Assembly: GCA_051867975.1 (NCBI GenBank)
Contig: JBJDZM010000042.1
Span: 1 to 12,073, forward strand
Direction of reading: 5' to 3'
Length of the DNA: 12,073 bases
DNA from: SVTX01 sp051867975
GTDB lineage: Bacteria; Bacillota; Clostridia; Oscillospirales; CAG-272
Each line of letters begins with the position of its first letter. The first letter of the stretch is position 1. The notes beneath the pieces were generated by a model. That model was not told the DNA's origin, did not search any database, and saw only the letters and a program-made list of their open reading frames with translations. Both the position numbers and the translations under genes were made by a program. This document shows positions 1 through 6,374 of the stretch, one piece after another.

Positions 1-109
1 CGCACAGCAGCAATCCCAGGGCGGACAGGGCTTTGACGGCGGCGCACAGGGCGGCGCGCAGGACGGTCAGTTCTACGACGCAAACTACGAGGATAACTCG
101 AATAAGTAA
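1..109 (+). CDS. dnaK: DnaK (Hsp70) chaperone, C-terminal end only
   Basis: This is the 3' end of a gene that begins before the window. The reading frame starts at base 2 and gives 35 residues ending in TAA at 107-109. They are very rich in Gly and Gln, with GGAQGGAQDG followed by an acidic end (NYEDNSNK), typical of the disordered C-terminal tail of bacterial DnaK. The usual EEVDxK-like ending is not strict here. Identification rests on this tail plus the downstream order dnaJ-prmA-rsmE, the standard Firmicutes arrangement. DnaK is the ATP-driven cytosolic chaperone that DnaJ supplies with substrate and stimulates. The ATPase and substrate domains are outside the window. Unusually, dnaJ does not follow directly: 844 bp of repeats separate them. 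Confidence 0.85.
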   Translation, partial: AQQQSQGGQGFDGGAQGGAQDGQFYDANYEDNSNK

Positions 110-119
110 TTTATCGCTT

Positions 120-148
120 TATGGGAAAGACATATCGTCTTTCCCATA
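120..148 (+). terminator. Perfect 12-bp hairpin after dnaK
   Basis: Bases 120-131 (TATGGGAAAGAC) pair perfectly with 137-148 around a 5-base loop, 11 bases after the dnaK stop. There is no U-tract after the stem, so it may be a weak terminator or an mRNA 3'-end stabiliser rather than a canonical intrinsic terminator. A second small hairpin (TTCCCC 165-170 with GGGGAA 176-181) follows. Confidence 0.5.
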
Positions 149-181
149 TGGTGCGAAATAAGACTTCCCCGAAAAGGGGAA

Positions 182-760
182 AACTTACCGCTCGCGGCGG
201 GAGCAAGACAGAGCCCTACGGTTTACCGTGGCGGAAGCCGTCCAAGATAACGATGATATCAAACCGTTCGACGGATTAAAGAGAAATCAAAAACAGCAGA
301 GGTGCGTTGCCTTAAAACCGTAGGGCGGGCGGCTTGCTCCCGCCGTTCTAGGCAAATGATTTTCCCGAAATGTTGTCATCTCAAATCCTTCGTTCGCGGT
401 GGGAGAAGGACTCCCACCCTACAGGCGACGGTGGCGGAAATTTATCACATGATTATTGATTCTGATTCGTTTGTCTCGGCGGGAGATAAACCCCCGCCCT
501 ACGGTTTGACGTGGCGCACCTTTTCCGCTTTGGGGTTGTTCTGAATCTGTCGAACGGTTTGAATTTACCGTCACGCAGGATATTTGACATTACCACACGG
601 TCGTAGGGCGAGGGCTTGTCTCCCGCCGTTTCCGACAAATGATTTTTCCGAAATGTTATCGTTTTAAATCCTTCATTTGCGGCGGGAGATAAACCCCCGC
701 CCTACGGCTTGCCGTGGAACAATCTATCTTTAACTTAGAGAGACCTCAAATTTAAAATCA
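182..760 (+). repeat. Repeat block 1: hairpin modules between dnaK and dnaJ
   Basis: This gene-free stretch carries six copies of a 26-28 bp element: stem GGCGGG, a 9-base loop, CCCGCC, then CTACGG. Copies lie at 196-221 (+, degenerate), 318-344 (-), 398-425 (+), 478-504 (+), 602-627 (-) and 681-707 (+). Within a set the spacing is close to 80 bp (318, 398, 478; 602, 681) and the order is minus, plus, plus. The spacers also repeat: CAAATG...GAAATGTT...AAATCCTTC after a minus copy, and ATTTATCA...GATT...TTTGTTTGTC before the second plus copy. The copy at 398-425 has GGTGGG paired with CCCACC, a compensatory change. The block ends with a segment (about 720-775) shared with blocks 2 and 3. The rest of the 110-953 intergenic region holds the hairpins listed separately; I see no gene in it. 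Confidence 0.85.
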
Positions 761-808
761 CTATCTCGGCTGGGTTCAACACTGTTCCAACACGGAATAT
801 CTCAGTAG

Positions 809-836
809 GTTGAAATTTTGCTTGCAAAATTTCAAC
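809..836 (+). repeat. 13-bp perfect hairpin in a conserved-flank module upstream of dnaJ
   Basis: GTTGAAATTTTGC (809-821) pairs perfectly with 824-836 around a TT loop. It is preceded by CAGTAG (803-808) and its 3' arm runs into CGTCACC (836-842). Similar flanks enclose a different hairpin at 3897-3919 and, inverted, at 11640-11662. Confidence 0.75.
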
Positions 837-864
837 GTCACCTCACGGCAGTTAGAACCCCATG

Positions 865-898
865 CGAGAAAGCTTTTGCGGAGCTTTTCTCGAAAAGC
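865..898 (+). other. Two mutually exclusive hairpins before dnaJ
   Basis: CGAGAAAGCT (865-874) can pair with AGCTTTTCTCG (882-892, one bulge). Alternatively, GCTTTT (883-888) can pair with AAAAGC (893-898) across a CTCG loop. Both use 883-888, so only one can form. This lies 55 bases before the dnaJ start and resembles an attenuator-style switch, but no U-tract follows, so function is uncertain. Confidence 0.3.
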
Positions 899-953
899 GA
901 CCGCGTCTCTCCCGCATCCCCCGCATCATCATTTTACCCCATGGAGTTTATAT

Positions 954-2084
954 ATGGCAGACAAAAGAGACTATTATGACGTTTTGGGCGTGCAAAAGGG
1001 CGCGTCCGACGCAGATATAAAGAAAGCATACAGACAGCTTGCCAAAAAGTATCATCCCGACATAAATCCGGGCGACAAGGATGCTGAGGCAAAATTCAAG
1101 GAAGTCAACGAGGCTTACGAGGTCTTGTCCGACCCCGACAAGAAGGCGAAGTACGACCAATACGGTCACGCGGCGTTCGACCCGTCCTCGGGTGCAGGCG
1201 GCGGCTTTGGCGGTTTCGGCGGATTCGGCGGCTTTGGCGACGTCGACCTCGGCGACATATTCGGCAGCTTTTTCGGCGGCGGCTCGTCAAGACAGAGACG
1301 GAGCGGACCGCAGAGGGGCGACGATATTGAGGTGAATATCACGATAAATTTCGAAGAGGCGGTCTTCGGCTGCAAGAAGGATATCACCTTTACAAAATAC
1401 GCAAAATGCTCGAAGTGTAACGGCTCGGGCGCAGAGAGCGGACAAGCAGAGACCTGCCCCGTCTGCCGAGGAAGCGGACAAAAGCGCGTTACGCAAAATC
1501 TCGGCGGCATGCAGTTCCAGACGACAACGACCTGCGACACCTGCCGAGGAACGGGCAGATACATCAAAAATCCCTGCCAGAAGTGCCGAGGTTCGGGACT
1601 TGAGAGAGTGACCAAGAACCTGACGGTCACGATCCCTGCCGGAATCGACGACGGCAAGGGACTTGTAGTCCGCGGAGCAGGCAACGACGGCAAAATGGGC
1701 GGCGCATCGGGCGATGTTTACGTAATGGTAAGCGTCAGACGAAGCTCTGTTTTCAAGCGCGACGGATACAACCTTTACTGCGAGGTGCCTGTCACTATGA
1801 GCGAGGCGGCACTCGGCGCGGAGATAGAGGTCCCGACGCTTGAGGGAAAAGAGAAATACACGATCTCAGAGGGAACGCAGACGGGAACGACGTTCAGCTT
1901 AAAGCAGAAGGGCGTGCCGATCGTAAACTCAAGCCGACGGGGAGATCTGTATTTCACGGTCAACGTCGAGATACCGAAGAGCCTCAACGAGAAACAGAAG
2001 GAGCTGCTCCGCGAGTTTGCAAAGGCGTGCGGCGAGAGCAATTATTCAAAGAAAAAGAGCTTTTTGAAGAAGGATAAGAAGTAA
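954..2084 (+). CDS. dnaJ: Chaperone protein DnaJ (Hsp40)
   Basis: Cytosolic co-chaperone that binds unfolded protein, delivers it to DnaK and stimulates DnaK ATPase. The 376-residue product is full length. The J domain (about 5-70) contains the essential HPD at 34-36. A Gly/Phe-rich linker follows (about 80-112, repeated GGFGGFGGF). The zinc-binding domain has all four CxxCxGxG motifs, starting at Cys152, 168, 194 and 208. The C-terminal substrate-binding beta domains follow and the tail is Lys-rich. I chose ATG 954 because it gives the standard MADKRDYYDVLG start, and GGAG at 943-946 sits 7 bases upstream. The open frame extends back to 810, but those 48 codons cover repeat hairpins. No sigma-A promoter or CIRCE-like operator is visible in the preceding 844 bp. 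prmA starts one base after the stop, so the two are surely co-transcribed. Confidence 0.97.
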   Translation: MADKRDYYDVLGVQKGASDADIKKAYRQLAKKYHPDINPGDKDAEAKFKEVNEAYEVLSDPDKKAKYDQYGHAAFDPSSGAGGGFGGFGGFGGFGDVDLGDIFGSFFGGGSSRQRRSGPQRGDDIEVNITINFEEAVFGCKKDITFTKYAKCSKCNGSGAESGQAETCPVCRGSGQKRVTQNLGGMQFQTTTTCDTCRGTGRYIKNPCQKCRGSGLERVTKNLTVTIPAGIDDGKGLVVRGAGNDGKMGGASGDVYVMVSVRRSSVFKRDGYNLYCEVPVTMSEAALGAEIEVPTLEGKEKYTISEGTQTGTTFSLKQKGVPIVNSSRRGDLYFTVNVEIPKSLNEKQKELLREFAKACGESNYSKKKSFLKKDKK

Positions 2085-2085
2085 A

Positions 2086-3054
2086 ATGACTGAAAATACG
2101 GACAAAGACTACCTATGCGGCGACTTCGGCGAGGTCAGTGAGTGGCTTCAGATAAAGGTTACCGTCAAAACAGAGCGACTTGACGAGCTTGTGGCTCTTA
2201 TGAGCATGATAGAGACAAATCTCCTCATCGAAGACCTCAGCGACATCGACCTCAAGACCTGCTACGGCGACCTTATCGACGAGAAGATACTCAACGCCGA
2301 TAAGTCACACGCATCGGTCTCTTATTTCGTCCCGAAGGACGCAAATATCGCCGACGATATGGCGTTCTTGCGTGAAAGACTCGCACAGTCGGGGCTGACA
2401 GACGCCAAAATCGAGGTCGTCGGCATCAACGAGGAGGATTGGGCGAACTCCTGGAAGGAGTTTTACAAGCCCTTCAAGATAGGCAAAATAGTCATCGTTC
2501 CGGCGTGGGAAAGCTATGCCGCAGACGACGGCGAGATAATCGTTACCATGGACCCCGGCATGGCGTTCGGTACGGGTACGCATGAGACCACCCGTCTCAT
2601 TATCGGACTCCTTCAAAAGTACGTCCGCCCAGGTATGAGCCTGCTTGACGTCGGCACGGGCAGCGGAATCCTCGCGATCTGCGGCGCAAAGCTCGGTGCC
2701 GAGCCTTGCCGCGCGTACGACATCGATCCTATGAGCGTGCGTGTCGCAAACGAGAATATCCGTGAGAGTGGTCTTGAGGACAAGATAAGCTGCGCTCAGA
2801 GCGACCTGCTCCGTCAGGTGTCGAATATCGCGGGCGGTTATGACATAATCTGCGCGAATATAGTCGCCGATATCATCATACGCATGACACCCGACGTCTC
2901 GCCCTTTATGAGCGAGAAGACGGTGCTTTTGGCATCGGGAATCATCACGGAGAGATGCCGTGACGTCGTGAATTGCTTTGAGCAAAACGGCTTTAAAATA
3001 ATAGAAAAAGCCGAGGACAACGGCTGGTGCGCCCTCGCGGTGGCGTTGAGATAA
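2086..3054 (+). CDS. prmA: Ribosomal protein L11 methyltransferase
   Basis: SAM-dependent enzyme that trimethylates ribosomal protein L11 at several amino groups; cytosolic. The 322-residue product has the PrmA signatures in order: an N-terminal L11-recognition domain, a linker with NEEDWANSWKEFYKPF (about 115-130), DPGMAFGTGTHETT (156-169), the SAM-binding motif LDVGTGSG (187-194), an acidic YDIDP segment (211-215) that would bind the SAM ribose, and CANIVAD (256-262) near the catalytic pocket. The size is close to the usual 300-315; about 18 extra N-terminal residues precede the WLQIKV strand, with no later start codon available to trim them. The start lies one base past the dnaJ stop, with AAGGAT about 10 bases upstream as ribosome site. 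The dnaJ-prmA pair is standard in Firmicutes. A terminator follows at 3168-3195. Confidence 0.95.
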   Translation: MTENTDKDYLCGDFGEVSEWLQIKVTVKTERLDELVALMSMIETNLLIEDLSDIDLKTCYGDLIDEKILNADKSHASVSYFVPKDANIADDMAFLRERLAQSGLTDAKIEVVGINEEDWANSWKEFYKPFKIGKIVIVPAWESYAADDGEIIVTMDPGMAFGTGTHETTRLIIGLLQKYVRPGMSLLDVGTGSGILAICGAKLGAEPCRAYDIDPMSVRVANENIRESGLEDKISCAQSDLLRQVSNIAGGYDIICANIVADIIIRMTPDVSPFMSEKTVLLASGIITERCRDVVNCFEQNGFKIIEKAEDNGWCALAVALR

Positions 3055-3064
3055 AGGAAATTTC

Positions 3065-3160
3065 TACCAGCCCCTGCGGCGGTGAAATAATTGAATTTCC
3101 GCCAGCCCTCGCGGCGGCGGTGAAAATAGCCGATTCGCCCCTGCGGCGGCGGTGAAAAAT
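3065..3160 (+). repeat. Three GC-rich tandem repeats after prmA
   Basis: Three imperfect copies of a segment with core CCCCTGCGGCGGCGGTGAAAA lie at about 3065-3088, 3100-3127 and 3131-3160, roughly 35 bp apart. Each can form a small CCGCC/GGCGG type hairpin. They sit between the prmA stop and its terminator, so they would be in the 3' untranslated mRNA. They differ in sequence from the hairpin repeats of block 2. Confidence 0.7.
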
Positions 3161-3167
3161 GCATAAG

Positions 3168-3195
3168 AAAAAAGGCGGAGTTTTCGCCTTTTTTT
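3168..3195 (+). terminator. Rho-independent terminator of dnaJ-prmA
   Basis: AAAAAAGGCG (3168-3177) pairs with CGCCTTTTTT (3185-3194) around a short loop, and the 3' side continues as a seven-T run (3189-3195). The stem is GC at the apex with an A/T base, so it could work on both strands. Confidence 0.85.
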
Positions 3196-3258
3196 GATAC
3201 CCGAAAACGGCGAGAGCAAGCCCCCGCCCTACGGTTTCCGTGGTGCAAATTTATCAAA

Positions 3259-3557
3259 TGATGATTGTTTTGATTTGTTTGTCGCGGCGGGAGACAAGCC
3301 CTCGCCCTACGGTTCTGAGGTTACGCACCTCTCCTGTTCCGGGCTATCAACATTCGGNNNNNNNNNNNNNNNNNNNNNNNNNNNNNNNNNNNNNNNNNNN
3401 NNNNNNNNNNNNNNNNNNNNNNNNNNNNNNNNNNNNNNNNNNNNNNNNNNNNNNNNNTGATGATTGGTTTTAATTTGTTTGTTGCGGCGGGAGACAAGCC
3501 CCCGCCCTACGGTTCTGAGGTTACGCACCTCTCCTGTTCCGGGCTATCAACATTCGG
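3259..3557 (+). repeat. About 100-bp direct repeat on both sides of the gap
   Basis: Bases 3259-3357 and 3458-3557 are near-identical (three substitutions and one indel by eye), and the last 44-45 bases (ending in CAACATTCGG) are the same. Each copy holds one plus-oriented hairpin element. The gap therefore joins two ends of the same repeat, and the true copy number is unknown. Confidence 0.85.
3358..3457. other. Assembly gap (100 N)
   Basis: Exactly 100 consecutive N, the usual placeholder for a scaffold join of unknown length. The real spacing and any sequence inside are not known. Confidence 0.98.
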
Positions 3558-3889
3558 TCGAACGGTTTGAATTTACCGTCACGTAGGATATTTGACATTA
3601 CCATACAGCCGTAGGGCGGGGGTTTATCTCCCGCCGTTTTCTGCAAATGTCTTTCTCGAAATGTTGTCATTTTAAATCGTTCGTTTGCGGCGGGAGACAA
3701 GCCCCCGCCCTACGGTTTCCGTGGCGCCAATTTATCAAATGATGATTGGTTTTAATTTGTTTGTTGCGGCGGGAGACAAGCCCCCGCCCTACGGCTGGTC
3801 GTGGCGCAAATCTATCTTTAACTTAGAGAGACTTCAAATTTTAATTCACTATCTCGGCTGGGTTTAACATGTCCTCAATTCAAAAGCGT

Positions 3890-4004
3890 CAGTGAGGGAT
3901 TTTTCCGAAGGGAAAATCCTACGTCACCGCGATAAGGACCTAAAATATTAAAAGTTTTAGGAAGGGGTTTGGGGAGAACCCTTTTTCCAAAAGGGTTTCC
4001 CCAA
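3890..4004 (+). repeat. Folded modules shared with block 3 (inverted there)
   Basis: Three hairpins follow one another. The first is 3897-3919 (GGATTTT/AAAATCC plus CC/GG around GAAG), between CAGTGAG and CGTCACC (3922-3928). The second is 3939-3945 with 3955-3961 (CCTAAAA/TTTTAGG). The third is 3969-4004, a stem of about 16 bp from TTGGGG/CCCCAA through AACCCTTTT/AAAAGGGTT with one bulged G. Most of this sequence, including GATAAGGACC and AAAAGTTTTAGGAAGGGG, recurs on the other strand at 11585-11662. I see no gene between 3055 and 4328. Confidence 0.75.
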
Positions 4005-4024
4005 TATCTTCAGCACAAACTATC

Positions 4025-4061
4025 CTCCGCATCCCCGCATCCTCGCATCCCCCGCGTCCGC
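4025..4061 (+). repeat. CCGCATCC short tandem run
   Basis: Four to five imperfect copies of an 8-9 bp unit (CCGCATCC, CCGCATCC, TCGCATCC, CCCGCGTCC) in a row, followed shortly by CATTTTACC. A shorter version (CCCGCATCCCCCGCATC) lies at 911-927 upstream of dnaJ, also followed by ATTTTACC, so it is another shared module. Confidence 0.65.
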
Positions 4062-4183
4062 TTTTGTGCATTTTACCATTGTTGAATTTGTCAAATTTGT
4101 TTTAAATGCCTTCATTTCCGCATTTGGATAATAGGAAAATGTAAAATCCGAAAGAAAAAATGTTATTTTTTACAAAAAAGCGG

Positions 4184-4212
4184 TTGACAAATTGGTGAAA
4201 TTGTTATATAAT
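4184..4212 (+). promoter_or_regulatory. Consensus sigma-A promoter for rsmE
   Basis: TTGACA (4184-4189) and TATAAT (4207-4212) are both perfect consensus with an ideal 17-base spacer in an A/T-rich setting. Transcription should begin near 4219, giving a leader of about 110 bases before the rsmE ATG at 4329. Confidence 0.9.
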
Positions 4213-4252
4213 TATTTACATATTAACACAAGTAAATCAGAATTGGAGAATA

Positions 4253-4317
4253 CGGAGCAAGACTTTTTGTGCCAAAAACGTGAAATTCATGTGTTTTTGA
4301 CCAATAAAAATGCTCCG
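4253..4317 (+). promoter_or_regulatory. Structured 5' leader of rsmE mRNA
   Basis: CGGAGCA (4253-4259) pairs with TGCTCCG (4311-4317), and CAAAAAC (4273-4279) pairs with GTTTTTG (4293-4299) inside it, possibly capped by TGA/TCA. The outer stem contains the only GGAG near the gene and ends 11 bases before the ATG. No known riboswitch class is recognised. Folding is inferred by eye. Confidence 0.45.
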
Positions 4318-4328
4318 AAAACCTCAAT

Positions 4329-5084
4329 ATGCCTCGTTTTTTTGTAACAAAAGACCAAATCGAAGCCGACACCGTCACGCTTTACGGTGACGACGCGCAT
4401 CACATCTCCCGATCGCTCCGAATGGCGTCGGGGGAGCGCATAACCGTCTGCGACATGCAAAAAAATGAATACTCATGCGTCCTCGACACCTTTTTGCCCG
4501 ACAGAGTCACGGCGCGCATTGAGTCGATAAGCAAAAGCGACACCGAGCCGCCGTTTCGCGCGCACCTTTATCAGGCGCTCCCGAAGGGCGACAAGCTCGA
4601 CTCGGTAATACAGAAATCCGTCGAGTGCGGTATTTCCTCGATAACCACCTTTATAAGCGAGCGCTGCATCGCAAAAGAGACCGCGGCTGACGAGAAAAAG
4701 CTCGCAAGACGCAAAAGAATCGCGCTTGAGGCGGCTAAGCAGTCGGGAAGGGGTATCGTTCCCGAGGTTTTCCCGACGGTGAGCTTCAGGGAAGCGATAA
4801 ACAGAGCGGCAGATGCCGATATCGCGCTTTTCTGCTACGAGGGCGACGAAACTCTCTCGCTGAGGGCTTTTTTGAGCGAAAAAAAGGCTCAAATCGAGGC
4901 GCGCGGCATAAGTGAGCCGAGCATTTCAATAGTTATAGGCAGTGAGGGCGGTTTTTCGCTCTCCGAGGTCGGGATCGCAAAGGACGCGGGACTTATTCCC
5001 GTCGGACTCGGGAAAAGAATTCTCAGGACCGAGACCGCATCAAGCTTTGCGCTCGGGTGCATCGTATACGAATTTGAATTGTAA
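4329..5084 (+). CDS. rsmE: 16S rRNA m3U1498 methyltransferase
   Basis: SPOUT-fold, SAM-dependent enzyme that N3-methylates U1498 of 16S rRNA in the small subunit. The 251-residue product matches the family length. It has an N-terminal PUA-like RNA-binding part (MPRFF; DDAHHISRSLRM, about 21-32), the segment LPKGDKLDSVIQKSVECG (84-101), RIALEAAKQSGR (130-141), and the knotted SAM site with IGSEGGFS (203-210) and GLGKRILRTETA (227-238). The ATG at 4329 gives the standard family start, and an in-frame TAA at 4305-4307 excludes a longer one, but no Shine-Dalgarno is present in the last 15 bases. It has its own promoter at 4184-4212. In most Firmicutes it follows prmA directly; here repeat block 2 separates them. 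Confidence 0.95.
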   Translation: MPRFFVTKDQIEADTVTLYGDDAHHISRSLRMASGERITVCDMQKNEYSCVLDTFLPDRVTARIESISKSDTEPPFRAHLYQALPKGDKLDSVIQKSVECGISSITTFISERCIAKETAADEKKLARRKRIALEAAKQSGRGIVPEVFPTVSFREAINRAADADIALFCYEGDETLSLRAFLSEKKAQIEARGISEPSISIVIGSEGGFSLSEVGIAKDAGLIPVGLGKRILRTETASSFALGCIVYEFEL

Positions 5085-5134
5085 TTCCCCCGCAAAGGGT
5101 TAAAATAAAGACTAAAAAAACGCAGAGGTAAAAA

Positions 5135-6220
5135 ATGGCAAACAGATTGTTTCAAAACGTTATCCATCAGATGAAGGGCGCGGTCGACCGCATCATCGGC
5201 GTAGTTGACGAAAACGGCGTGGTCATCGCCTGCTCCGAGCTTGTCAGAATTGGTGAGGTCAAGCAGGGCTTGCACGATGCACTCACCTACCAGAACGACA
5301 TTGCGGTCCTCGACGGATACACCTACCGTCCCATCACGGCAGGGGCGAAGAGCGAATACGTCGTCTTCATGGAGGGCGAGGATAAGATGGCGGAGAAGAT
5401 GTCAAAGCTTTTGGCTGTCTCCCTCGCAAACATCAAAAATCTCTACGACGAGAAGTACGACAAGGGACTCTTCATCAAGAACATCATACTTGACAACATC
5501 CTTCCGAGCGATATTTATATTAAATCCAAGGAGCTTCATTTCTCGAGCGAGGAGAGCAGAATAGTCTTCCTCATCAAGTTCCACGGCAAGACCGACGTCA
5601 TGCCCTTTGAAATGCTCCAGAATATGTTTCCCGACAAGACCAAGGACTACGTCATAAGCGTGGGAGAGAGCGACGTCGTTCTCGTAAAGGAAGTCAAGCG
5701 CGACGCTGACATCAGGGACATTGAAAAGATTGCGACCAACATATCCGACACGCTTACCACGGAGTTCTATGCAAAGGTAAACATCGGTATTTCGACGGTA
5801 GTTGACAACCTCAAGGACCTCGCGCGCGCATATAAGGAGGCTCAGGTTGCCCTTGACGTTGGAAAGGTATTTGAGACCGAAAAGAACATCGTAAGCTACG
5901 AAAACCTCGGCATCGGAAGACTTATCTATCAGCTTCCCACAACTCTTTGCGAAATGTTTCTTCAGGAGGTATTCAAGAAGGGAAGTCTTGAGTCTCTCGA
6001 CCGCGAGACACTCATGACGATCCAGTGCTTCTTTGATAACAACCTCAACGTCTCAGAGACGTCGAGAAAGCTCTTTGTACATAGAAATACGCTCGTATAC
6101 CGACTTGAGAAGATAAGAAGGATAACAGGACTTGACCTTCGTGAGTTTGAGCATGCGATCACCTTCAAGGTTGCGCTTATGGTCAAGAAATATCTTGCAA
6201 ACAATCCTTCAAAATATTAA
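5135..6220 (+). CDS. PucR/CdaR-like transcriptional regulator
   Basis: Probable cytosolic DNA-binding regulator of 361 residues. The C-terminus (about 302-357) is the PucR-type helix-turn-helix: NLNVSETSRKLFVHRNTL, then YRLEKIRRITGLDL. The middle (about 140-285) resembles the degenerate GGDEF-like region of CdaR/PucR proteins. The N-terminus (about 15-45, GVVDENGVVIACSELVRIG) looks like the sugar-diacid recognition domain, whose typical form is DenGxIIASxDxxRIG. The ligand is not readable from sequence; no diacid catabolic genes lie here. ATG 5135 follows AGAGG (5124-5128) by 6 bases. It starts 50 bases after rsmE with no promoter evident, so it is probably co-transcribed. A hairpin (6249-6282) follows. 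Confidence 0.85.
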   Translation: MANRLFQNVIHQMKGAVDRIIGVVDENGVVIACSELVRIGEVKQGLHDALTYQNDIAVLDGYTYRPITAGAKSEYVVFMEGEDKMAEKMSKLLAVSLANIKNLYDEKYDKGLFIKNIILDNILPSDIYIKSKELHFSSEESRIVFLIKFHGKTDVMPFEMLQNMFPDKTKDYVISVGESDVVLVKEVKRDADIRDIEKIATNISDTLTTEFYAKVNIGISTVVDNLKDLARAYKEAQVALDVGKVFETEKNIVSYENLGIGRLIYQLPTTLCEMFLQEVFKKGSLESLDRETLMTIQCFFDNNLNVSETSRKLFVHRNTLVYRLEKIRRITGLDLREFEHAITFKVALMVKKYLANNPSKY

Positions 6221-6248
6221 TTACTTTTACACAGACCACTCTGAATTT

Positions 6249-6282
6249 AAGCGGGACACCGATCTTTGTCGGTGTTTCGCTT
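6249..6282 (+). terminator. 14-bp hairpin after the regulator gene
   Basis: AAGCGGGACACCGA (6249-6262) pairs with 6269-6282 around TCTTTG, including two G-U pairs. No T-run follows, so termination may be partial. Confidence 0.55.
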
Positions 6283-6374
6283 ATCAATTGTATTGAGGGA
6301 AAAACGACATCAACACTGTTTTTTCGTCTTTTGAGTAGATTTACATACTTAAAACAGAAAAAGAGGTACACATC

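Larger units (their letters stand above)
3209..3860 (+). repeat. Repeat block 2: hairpin modules between prmA and rsmE
   Basis: Six copies of the GGCGGG...CCCGCC...CTACGG element lie at 3209-3234 (+), 3286-3312 (+), 3486-3512 (+), 3609-3635 (-), 3689-3715 (+) and 3768-3794 (+). The last three form the minus-plus-plus set with 80-bp spacing. The sequence 3556-3610 matches 546-600 of block 1, including GAACGGTTTGAATTTACCGT and TTTGACATTACCA. The tail after the last copy (about 3800-3870, containing CTTTAACTTAGAGAGAC and TCGGCTGGGTTTAACA) recurs in blocks 1 and 3. The block begins 14 bases past the prmA terminator. A scaffold gap interrupts it. Short open frames here only translate the repeat and are not genes. 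Confidence 0.85.

Noticed and set aside
583..612. Promoter starting with TTGACA at about 582 (and its twin near 3593)
   Set aside because: No -10 element at a proper distance; the next bases are the GC-rich hairpin element.
302..638. Short open frames within repeat block 1 on both strands
   Set aside because: They translate the hairpin repeats (peptides such as AGDKPPPYG and SRRSRQ), lack ribosome sites, and overlap on opposite strands.
196..707. CRISPR array
   Set aside because: The repeats alternate in strand and the spacers themselves are conserved between blocks; no cas genes are present.
810..953. A 48-residue N-terminal extension of DnaJ
   Set aside because: It covers the hairpin at 809-836 and the CCGCATCC run, has no ribosome site, and DnaJ proteins start at MADKRDYY-like sequence (ATG 954, GGAG upstream).
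1166..1693. Antisense open frame (175 codons) opposite dnaJ
   Set aside because: Pro-rich translation of the reverse of the Gly/Phe and zinc-finger regions; a shadow of dnaJ.
2305..2985. Long antisense open frame (226 codons) opposite prmA
   Set aside because: prmA has all family motifs on the plus strand; the antisense product has no recognisable motif, and the frame is a by-product of codon bias.
3194..3867. Short open frames across repeat block 2, two running through the N gap
   Set aside because: They contain only repeat sequence and unknown bases; the same peptide pattern (RRETSPRPT) recurs in each copy, as expected of a repeat and not a gene.
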